64,000 bases of DNA, taken from contig JAUPFP010000001.1 in NCBI GenBank assembly GCA_036925085.1, positions 21,167,229 to 21,231,228 of the forward strand, written 5' to 3'. Every line of letters starts with the position of its first letter. Within the stretch, counting starts at the first letter, position 1. Shown in pieces: positions 55,375 to 64,000 of the stretch. A program made the position numbers and the translations under genes. The DNA is from Brachycybe producta (Eukaryota; Arthropoda; Diplopoda; Playtdesmida; Andrognathidae). Under the pieces are notes generated by a model. The model ran no database searches and was not told where the DNA came from. It saw nothing but the letters and a program-made list of their open reading frames with translations.

Positions 55375-58300
55375 ATGAAATTACTTCTGGTTTGTCTTTT
55401 ATTTTTAAGCATTTGCTTTATTTTTGTTGGTGGAATTCGAAAAGGAATTCCTATTCAATCTAGTGGTGATGTTGGTAAGTATTTTTTTTAATTGATTGAT
55501 TGGTTATTCTAAGATTTCAGTAGACATTTCGAGTGTTGTAGAAACTAGAAGGGTAGCTGAAACAATTAACCAAAGATTGAGGAGAGTTTAATCTTTACAA
55601 CCAAATTAAAATCTCAACAAGCTAGGTCACAAAATTAACTTCGAAAAATCTCCACAAAGAGCGCTAGCATCGTTTTTCTATTGAGCCCATAGACCCAATG
55701 TTAAAGAAGAAACGTTAATTTTTAAAATATACACAGTTGCAGCGGCAATATGTTTATTTTTCATAATTAAAGTTATCCAATATTAAGTTTTCAAAGTGCA
55801 ATGTGCTCCTTAAATATATGCTAATTGAGTGATAGAATGACAAAAAATTGGTAAGTGTGGTTCTATTTTTAAAAACCATTTCAAAATTGCGAATTTCTAA
55901 CTCATGTTAAACTCCATTGAGTACACGCTCGAAAGCAAAAAATCATCCATTAAAATGCTCTTAAAAATACTTAAAAAATAATTTTAAAAAACCACAATTA
56001 AACCACAGTGAAGCCAACACATTGGCGCATGTGCTGATTTTTTAAGATTATTTTTACGTATTTTACAAGCATTTTAATGGATTTTTTTTTCTTGTTTGGG
56101 CAAACTCAATGGAGTTTAACATAAAAGTTAGAAAATCGCGATTTTAGTTTTTTTTAAAATAGAACTACACTTACTAATTTTTTGTCATTCTATCACTAGA
56201 TCAGCATATATTTAAGGTGCACATTGCACTTTGAACCATCAAAATTGGACAACTTTAAATATGAAAAATAAACATATTGCCGCCGCGACTGTGTAAATTT
56301 TAAAAACTAACGTATTTTCTTTAACATTGGGTCAATGGGCTTAATAGAAAAACGATGCTAGCGCTCTTTGCTGCGGAGATTTTTCGAAGTAATTTTGTTA
56401 TGTAGTCTCTTAAGAATATTTTTATTTTGATATATCTTTCAAACTAAACTTTTTAAAGACAAAAAATTAAGAAAATATTGTCTACTTAAAGTTGGATCAT
56501 TTTCAAATTGATATAAAAATATTTATTTTAAAAGATATCAACATGAAAATGCTCTTTAATGATTGAACTACCCTTCTAGTTTCTAAAACACTTTCAAGTT
56601 TCTCATCATTTTGACAGGCAGTTAGAAAATGGGATAAACAGAAGTTGGCTTCGCCCTTTTTATGACGACCGGCAACTTCTAATTTTTTTGTTGTGTGGTT
56701 TGACGATGAAAAGTGCGGAACATGTGACGTCAGACTACATAACCAACCAATTAGAAGTGGCGTTCGTCATAAAAAGGGCTTAGCCAACTTCTGTTTGTCC
56801 CGATTTCTAATTGCCTGTTCATTTTGCGCCTGAAAGACAGAATAATCAGAGTTTGAGAGGCATTTAGCACTTTAATTTGTGAGATTTTTCTTCTCTAATG
56901 TAGTTCTTATTTAAAAACTAGGTATTCTTGTTGAATACTGTGAAGAAGACAAAGCAATGTTAGATGAAATGCTCTTAAGTGTTAAGGAAACTGTAAATCC
57001 ACCAACTGTTTGGACAGTTGGATGTCACAGATACATCGAAATGGCTAATCACAGTTAAGTTTTGAATGCAGTTTTCTGAATTTTTCTTAGTGTTTTACAG
57101 TTGTACCTGATATATGCCCCGCCCCCTTTGCAAGCATTTTTCGATTTTTGGCCTTTTTTCTGATTTTTGTGCTTTTGCTATTTTTTAGAATTAGAGAAAT
57201 TTTTGAAACTTTGTAATTCTTTAAGATTTTTTCGTGACTTCCGGTTCTCTTTCTGTCTTCCTGATGCCTTTTCAGAGCTTTTTAGAGCATTTAGATATTT
57301 TTCAATTTTTGGCCATTTTTTTTTTATTTTGATCTTTTTTCATTTTGTTGGAATTTGTAACAAAAAATGAAAAAAATTCTTAAATTTCTATCCTTTTTAA
57401 AGCATTCTATGACTCGGTTGGAAACCTGAGGCCTTTTTATGACTTTTTAGAACATTTAGATATTTTTCCATTTTTGGCCATTTTTTTTATTTTGATCTTT
57501 TTTCATTTTCCTGGAATTTGTACAAAAAATTACAAATTTTTAAATATTTCGTGATTTCTGTGGTCACGTAAGCCTTCCTGTGGGCCTTTTCAGGATTATT
57601 TAGAACCTTTGAACATTTTTCGATTTTTGGCCATTTTTTTTAATTTGGTCTTTTTTCCATTTTGTTGGAATTTGTAACAAAAAATTTAAAAAAATCTTAA
57701 ATTTCTATCCATTTTAAAGCTTTTAGATATTTTTCCATTTTTGGCCATTTTTTTTATTTTGATCTGTTTTCATGTTCCTGGAATTTGTACAAAAAAAGTA
57801 CAAATTTTTAAATATTTGGCTTTTTTAAGCATTTTGTGACTTCTGTGGAAACTTGTGCCTTTCTGAGGCTTTTTCAGGACTTTTTAGAGCATTTGAACAT
57901 TTTTTTTTTGCAGTTTTCTGAATAAAAAAAACTGAATTCTTTTCCACATTTTTAAACATTTTTGTGAATTTTGGTTCTCTTTGAGCCCCTTTTGAGGCCT
58001 TTTAGACCTTTTAGGACCTTTTTTGTTAAAATGTGGCACATAATTTTAATCTTGTAAAATATGGAAGATAAACTTTTTTTAAATAACCCTTTTACATTGT
58101 TTCAGTGTTAGCCATCAATCAGTCTGCCATAACTCGATTAGTAGTTGCCGCACGTCGTGAATCTTTACGGTTTATCGAGTCTATGTTATCGGCATCAAAC
58201 ATACGTGAAAGTACGGCGATAACAACGAATAATGAGTTGATGGTTGCCGGTAAAATTCAATCATCTTTCAACCGAAAACGTTGTAAGGATCGGGCGGGAG

Positions 58301-61300
58301 GGAAACAATTTTGGGGTTTAGTTGTCAGTTTGTTACCGGATATCATTGATTATTGGCAATGGAGAAATCTGTATCTTTATGTTGATGAAGTTTATGGTAA
58401 GGTTATTTATTAAACTATGCAGTTGAGAGTGCTTTAGAAACTAGAGGAGTAACTAAAATATAGTCAATTAGAAATCGGGACAAACAGAAGTTGGCTCCGC
58501 CCTTTTTATGACGAATGTAACTTCTAATTGGTTGGTTATGTAGTCTGACGTCACATGCTCCGCCCTTTTCAACGTCGAACCACACAACAAACCAATTAGA
58601 AGTTGCCGGTCGTCATAAAAAGGGCGGAGCCAACTTCTGTTTGTCCCGAGTTCTAATTGCCTGTTATTCAAATCAGTTAAGGTGTTTGTTTTATGAACAG
58701 CTGATTCTCGAAATTCTGTTGTTGTACTGCAGTTTCAGAAGGAGAAATTGAAAGTGTGTTAGAAACTAGAAATGGTAGCTGAATTTCCATGTTGATATCT
58801 TTCAAAATAAACTTTTTATGCACAGATATTTTAAATGTTTTATTTAAAAAAAAATATATCTTTGTGAAAATTACTCTGAATTGATTGAGTCACCATTCTA
58901 GTTTCTAAAACATTTTCAATTTCTTTTTTTTTCTGTGTGTCTAACAACTCTAAAAGAGAAACTAGAAGAGAAGTTCAGTTTCTTAAGGATAATTTTCATG
59001 TTGATATCGTTCAAAATAAACGTTTTATAGAAATTTTTCTGAAAAATATCAAGTCTCAAAAAATGAGTTATTTTCAAACGGACATAAAAAGTTTATTTTG
59101 AAAGATATCAACATGAAAATCAGCTTGTTTCTGAAACACTTTTAGGGCCTTTACACACAGACTTCTTCCGGTGGTCGATTTTGACTTCAAAATGTCTGTG
59201 GTTGGTTTGTGGTTGCAATATATTTTTTATGGAAAGATTCGAAGCGGTCGGTTTTGGCGACAATCCGACTTCATTTAGCAGTCGAAATCGGTCACCAAAA
59301 AGTGGTCTTGTGTGTTTTGATTTACCCTTAATTGTATTTAGATTTTTGGAATCTAATTAACATTTAATGGAATTTAAAAAATGTTTTTAAGGTTTGTCCG
59401 AAGCGAAACAAGTTTACAATGCATTTGAAGATTATGCCAAAGTTGCGAGCATCAAATTAATTCAAACGACGAAAACGATGAAATCGAATGAATTTCTAAA
59501 TAGAATTTCTAACTTTGATCGAGGTGTTCGTGAAGTTAAAGCTGTTATTGTTATTTGTGGCCGGGAAGAAACTTCTGCATTGGTCGAACAGGCAATCAAA
59601 TTTAGATTATATAGAAATAATTACAGCTATGGAGAAAAAAAATAATAACAACCATTTTAAAACTAAATTTCAGCAATTTCTCTCAATATTTTATAGAGAT
59701 CTTTATTGAAATTAAAAATTACATAAAGATATTTTAGAATATCTTTATGTAAAAAAATTGTCAATTTTTTCTTTAGAGGCTACATCGCAAAATTAATTTG
59801 AAAAAACTCCACAAAAAAAAAACGCTAATTGTTAAAATACACAGTCGCGGCGGCAATATGTTTATTTTTCATATTTAAACTTGTCCAAATTTGATGGTTC
59901 AAAGTGCAATGTGTACCTTAAATATATGCTGATCTAGTGATAGAATAACAAAAAATTGGAAAGTGTGCTTCTATTTTTTAAAAAATATTTTAAAATCACG
60001 AATTTCTAACTCCTCCAATAACTACTCTATTGAGCACCGGTAAGAAAAAAAAATCCATTAAAACGCTCGTAAAAATACCTAAAAATAATTTTTAAAAACA
60101 GCAATTAAACCACAGTGAATCCAACACATTGGCGCACATGTTCAATTTTTTCTGTTTTTTTTTTAAATTATTTTTACGTATTTTACCAACATTTTAATGG
60201 ATTTTTTTTCTTAATTGAGTGTACTCAGTGGAGTTAAAAGAGTTAAAAGTTTCGCGATTTTGAAATAGTTTTTCAAAATAGAACCGCACTTACCAATATT
60301 TTGTCATTCTGTCACTCGATTAGCATATATTTAAGGTGCACATTGCATTTTGAAAACTTAATATTAGACAACTTTAAATATGAAAAATAAACTTATAGCC
60401 GCGACTGCTGTGTATTTTAAAAATTAACGTTTCTTCTTAAACATTGGGTCTATGGGCCCAATAGAAAAAAAAACGATGCTAGCGCTCTTTGTGGAGATTT
60501 TTCAAAGTAATTTTGCTGTGTGTAGTCTCTTAAGACTAAATTAGTAATTTAATTTTTTGCATAACATCTAACTTATTATGTATTTTTTTGATTTCAATAA
60601 GGATATTTATGAATTTATATTAAAATAATATTTTTCCATATCTGTATTATCAACTAAATTGTTAATTTTAACATTTAAATTTACATATTTTTTGTCTTTC
60701 TATTTTTTAGGCCTCTAAAATGGGATTGTTTAGTGCTTTTTATAGATGGTTAATATTTGATAGTGGTTCTACAAAATTACTCAGTGTCCTGACATTGAAC
60801 TACGATACCGATGTTGTAATAATGCGTCACGATGACGAAAAAGTATATTTTAAACAATTTTTTTCTTAAGAATATGCGAACCCTAATGATAATACTATTA
60901 AGGGATTAAGATAGGCTTGCCAACCGTCCTCCTTTGTACAGGCAATTAGAAATCGGGACGAACAGAAGTTGGCGCCGCACTTTTTATGACGCACGGCAAC
61001 TTCTAATTGGTTTGTTGTGTGGTTCGACGTTGAAAAGGGCGGAGCATGTGACGTCAGACTACATAACCAACCAATTAGAAGTTGCGCGTTCGTCATAAAA
61101 AGGACGGAGACAACTTCTGTTCGTCCCGATTTCTAATTGCCTAGCTGTCTTCCTTAGTGGAGGACAGTCCTCCATTTGGAAGAAATGTCCTCCGTCCTCC
61201 ACGAAGACAAAATGTCCCCCACCTATTAAATTTTATAAAAACTTAAATACGTTTTATTTTTTTAACCAAAACAAATTGTTTTTGTTAAAAAAAAATGGAG

Positions 61301-63801
61301 GAATGTCCTCCAAAAAGGAGGAAAAGTGGCAAGTATAGATTCAGGGTAGGCCTACCCTTCTAGTTTCTAACACTTTTCGTTTTTACTTTACAAATGGAGT
61401 TGTTGCTCTTCTGAAAGGCAGAATAGCAATTGAGTTTAAAATTTTTAATACTGAATACATTTTGTTTTCTTTCTAATAGACTACTGTTAATTCATCTGTA
61501 ATCAAATCAATTGAAATCCAAGTTAAAAATGCATCAGAGGGACAAGATATTAATAACAGTAACTCAAATGAAAATGAAGATTCTTGTGTAAGAAACGTTG
61601 ACGTCACTTCAACTAAATCAAAAGTAACGCAAAATGCAAATTAATTTCGTTTTTTTTTTCTTTTATATTTTCAAAGTTCAAAATCAGTCATTATGTGAAT
61701 TAACTAGACAATATACAACAACAAAAAACAATTTCTATTGCATTCAGTATAGTTTTAGGCAAGAAAATGCCTCTTTTAGAATTGTCAGTTTGTCTCAAAA
61801 TGCTGATCGAGTTTGTGTTTTGTCAGCTTGATTTGGATGAGGCCTAAAGGCCGAGCCACGTCAAGCTGACAAAAGTGCAACATGATTTCGAGACACAAAA
61901 ACATAACAAAAAATGCCAGAAAAAGCAGATTTTGAAACCAAAACTAAACTGAAACAACTGTCAGCAGTTACTCAAGACAAAGCCACAACAAATTTGTGAC
62001 AAAACCCTACGTAAACCTACGTAAATTACGCAACTTGTTCTGTTATTGTTTTAATACTAACTGTCCACAACTGCACGAGACAAGAGTTGACAAAATGTTG
62101 CATAATACTGAGACAAAACAAAAACATTTTAATGTTTACACTGAAATTTCAGACAAAACAAAACATAAATGTTCTAGAATTATCTCGAAACACTTTAAGT
62201 TTCTGTTTTGTTTGTGTTTTGTCAGTTTGATGTGCATTAGGCCTAATAAATGATTTTAAACAATTGCTGGAACCGAGCAGTAAATCTAATATTTTATTTT
62301 TTTTTAAAAAACTAGATTGCTCTAAATCGTCAATATCTTCCCGAAGATTTTAAATTGAAATTCTTCAGAGTTCAACGTCGAGTTCACGATATTCCCGGTT
62401 TAAAATTAATCGGCAAATGGACACCCCAATTGGGATTAACTGAATTGCTTGAAGACACGACTCCAGATATGGATGGAGTTGTCTTACAAGTTGTAGCATT
62501 ACACGTAAGAAATATTTAATAATTCACAATTTTTTTTTCTCTCTTTATATTTCCATACAACTTCGGAATTAAACCCCAATGAACGATTTTTAGTTTTTAG
62601 TTTTCATTTTCGATTTGAATTTTTCACATTTTAAACCAACTTGAAATGAAAAATAAAAGAAACGAAAATTGCAAATTTCATTTTGAATTGAATGTTTTTG
62701 CATTTTTAGCTTAAATTTGAGTTGAAAAATACTCGACATTTGAAATCGAATTGAGTTTTTGTACATTTTTAGCTCAGCTTAATCTGAAAAATAAAAAATT
62801 GGAAGTTTAAAAAGTGGATTAATTGAATTGAATTTCATATTTTAACCAAACTTGAAGTGAAAAACAAAAGATTACTTAAAAGTTGAAATTGAATTCAATT
62901 AATCCAATCTCAGATGTTTAGTTTATTTTAGTTTTCAGCATTCAGTAATTTTCAAAAATAATTTTCAAAAATACTTTACGTAAATATTTTATATAATTTA
63001 CGTAAATATTTTAAGTAATTTACGTAAATATTTTAAATAACTTGCGTAAATATTTTAAATAAATTTACGTAAATATTTTAAATAATTTGCGTAAATATTT
63101 TAAATAATTTACGTAAATATTTTAAATAATTTGCGTAAATATTTTAAATAACTTGCGTAAATATTTTAAATAACTTGCGTAAATATTTTAAATAATTTGC
63201 GTAAATATTTTAAATAAATTTACGTAAATATTTTAAATACATTTACGTAAATATTTTAAATAAATTTACGTAAATATTTTAAATAACTTGCGTAAATATT
63301 TTAGATAATTTGCGTAAATATTTTAAATACATTTACGTAAATATTTTAAATAAATTTACGTAAATATTTTAAATAATTTGCGTAAATATTTTAAATAACT
63401 TGCGTAAATATTTTAAATAAATTTGCGTAAATATTTTACATACATTTACGTAAATATTTTACATACATTTACGTAAATATTTTAAATAATTTGCGTAAAT
63501 ATTTTAAATAACTTGCGTAAATATTTTAAATAATTTGCGTAAATATTTTAAATAATTTGCGTAAATATTTTAAATAATTTGCGTAAATATTTTAAATAAC
63601 TTGCGTAAATATTTTAAATAATTTGCGTAAATATTTTAAATAAATTTACGTAAATATTTTAAATAAATTTACTATTTAAAACCATAACTATTTTCAGTGT
63701 CCTCCATATGTGAATGTCATAAAGGGCAGAGCTGGAAATGTCACCTTTGAGGGTTATTTAGTTGACATAATGGCAGCATTGGGAAAAATAATGAATTTTC
63801 G
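55375..63801 (+). CDS. ionotropic glutamate receptor, N-terminal part (3' cut by window)
   Basis: Eight exons are visible: 55375-55474, 56922-57053, 58106-58396, 59392-59591, 60711-60842, 61480-61623, 62316-62504, 63698-63801 (phase 2, continues). ATG 55375 starts a signal peptide (MKLLLVCLLFLSICFIFVGG). Residues ~35-380 are divergent amino-terminal domain, with AITRLVVAARRE, DIIDYWQWRNLYLYVDE and SKMGLFSAFYRWL. Exons 7-8 enter the S1 half of the ligand-binding domain: GLKLIGKWTP, ALHCPPYVNV, FEGYLVDIMAALGKIMNF, typical of AMPA/kainate/delta-like receptors. The subtype cannot be set without the pore. Intron 4 is modelled with a GC donor (CAG|GCAATC), because no GT donor continues the frame. 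Introns hold two giant foldback elements, D and B elements and a minisatellite. Confidence 0.85.
55622..56405. mobile_element. family E giant foldback element in receptor intron 1
   Basis: About 780 bp with arms of ~330 bp. Left contains GAGCGCTAGCATCGTTTTT, right AAAAACGATGCTAGCGCTC. The centre is a short AT-rich loop around ACACATTGGCGCATGTGC. No ORF. Confidence 0.85.
56410..56880. mobile_element. family D element split by a family B insertion
   Basis: D arms run to TTCTCATCATTTTGA at 56613. The D tail (CATTTTGCGCCTGAAAGACA) resumes after 56819. Confidence 0.7.
56615..56818. mobile_element. family B element nested in family D
   Basis: CAGGCAGTTAGAAAATGGG to CCCGATTTCTAATTGCCTG, 204 bp, long inverted arms. 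Confidence 0.8.
57120..58030. repeat. degenerate TTTTTGGCC repeat in receptor intron 2
   Basis: A ~250-bp block (GAGCATTTAGATATTTTTC, TTTTTGGCCATTTTTTTT, TTTTGTTGGAATTTGT) occurs about four times with drift. Confidence 0.75.
58463..58663. mobile_element. family B element nested in a D remnant
   Basis: CAATTAGAAATCGGGACAAA to CCGAGTTCTAATTGCCTG. The left flank TTAGAAACTAGAGGAGTAAC is D sequence. Confidence 0.75.
58735..58935. mobile_element. family D element in receptor intron 3
   Basis: Arms GTGTTAGAAACTAGAAATGG...TATCTTTCAAAATAAAC and ACCATTCTAGTTTCTAAAAC. Confidence 0.65.
58955..59148. mobile_element. family D element in receptor intron 3, second copy
   Basis: AGAGAAACTAGAAGAGAAGT...GTTGATATCGTTCAAAATAA and the inverse AGTTTATTTTGAAAGATATC. 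Confidence 0.65.
59776..60530. mobile_element. family E giant foldback element in receptor intron 4
   Basis: Second copy of the 55622-56405 element, same orientation, ~85% alike by eye over arms and centre. The left arm has lost part of the GCTAGC segment. Confidence 0.85.
60913..61337. mobile_element. GTCCTCC-rich inverted element split by family B
   Basis: Starts CTTGCCAACCGTCCTCCTTT and ends AAAAGGAGGAAAAGTGGCAAG. A family B copy (60939-61142) is inserted near its left end. Confidence 0.65.
60939..61142. mobile_element. family B element nested in the GTCCTCC element
   Basis: CAGGCAATTAGAAATCGGGA to TCCCGATTTCTAATTGCCT. Nearly the full consensus. Confidence 0.8.
61757..61847. mobile_element. 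family A right-end fragment
   Basis: Only the last ~90 bp remain (TTTTAGAATTGTCAG... TTTTGTCAGCTTGATTTGGA), directly abutting a full copy. Confidence 0.65.
61847..62246. mobile_element. family A MITE-like element, complete copy
   Basis: GGCCGAGCCACGTCAAGCTG to TTTTGTCAGTTTGATGTGCA, in receptor intron 6. Confidence 0.8.
62950..63672. repeat. 22/23-bp minisatellite in receptor intron 7
   Basis: About 31 units of AAATATTTTAAATAATTTGC / AAATATTTTAAATAAATTTAC followed by GT. Three spacer variants (TTTGC, CTTGC, ATTTAC) alternate in blocks. The preceding ~380 bp is also AT-rich and irregularly repetitive (TTGAATTGA, AAATGAAAAA). Confidence 0.9.
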
Positions 63802-63856
63802 GTAAGATAAATAACAAATATGTCTCAGAAATTAGCGCCATCTATCTATTATCATA

Positions 63857-64000
63857 ATCAGGCATCGGATTTCTATGCAATATCAAAGCAAATGTTTTTC
63901 AATTTATGGTCCAAAGAGCCATTTTTGAAGTTCTAATCATCATTAGAGCAACTGCAATTATGCTTTTTTTTTAAAAATCCAAAAGGCTGGTTAGAGAGGC
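63857..64000. mobile_element. family G element, cut by window end
   Basis: Starts CAGGCATCGGATTTCTATGC and matches the left arm of 9231-9567 through GCTGGTTAGAGAGGC. Confidence 0.7.

Noticed and set aside
1-64000. tRNA or rRNA genes
   Set aside because: Scanning by eye for paired A- and B-box patterns and rRNA-like stretches gave nothing convincing. A covariance-model search would be decisive.

Overview
The window is a piece of an animal nuclear genome. It is AT-rich and intron-rich, and every gene except the element at the left edge is split by spliceosomal introns. The gene set is metazoan: an ACL4-type TPR chaperone, DBF4, CIR1, a SENP1/2-type SUMO protease, ANKZF1 and an ionotropic glutamate receptor. 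Small genes packed with short inverted-repeat elements and many different minisatellites suggest a marine invertebrate, perhaps a tunicate. That taxonomic guess is low confidence and rests on style, not on a diagnostic marker. All gene models were spliced by hand and keep an open, phase-consistent frame from end to end.

Layout. 1-4597: the 3' part of a GC-richer retroelement-like unit, made of the tail of one ORF, a ~1000-codon second ORF in the -1 frame joined to it by a textbook -1 frameshift signal, and an LTR-like promoter/poly(A) block. 4598-14415: a repeat-rich desert with tandem arrays, inverted-repeat elements, two hAT-like elements with 8-bp target duplications, and a cluster of CTCF-like sites. 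14416-24545 (+): ACL4-like gene. Its intron 1 holds a 2.4-kb minisatellite and a nested Myb/SANT-like gene (17402-18864), and its intron 2 is a U12-type AT-AC intron. 25568-30853 (+): DBF4. 32085-35087 (-): CIR1, with an 8-nt microexon. 36538-47059 (+): SENP1/2-like protease. 47759-53138 (-): ANKZF1, with two inferred GC-AG introns and an intronic array of CRE palindromes. 55375-63801 (+): 5' part of an ionotropic glutamate receptor that runs off the right edge.

The genes do not form one pathway. DBF4 (replication licensing), SENP (SUMO removal), ACL4 (ribosomal protein L4 delivery) and ANKZF1 (ribosome quality control) are growth and housekeeping functions, CIR1 is a Notch/CBF1 corepressor linked to splicing, and the receptor is neuronal. 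The unusual content lies in the non-coding fraction: about ten families of foldback/MITE-like elements, often nested in each other, and a different private minisatellite in many of the introns.
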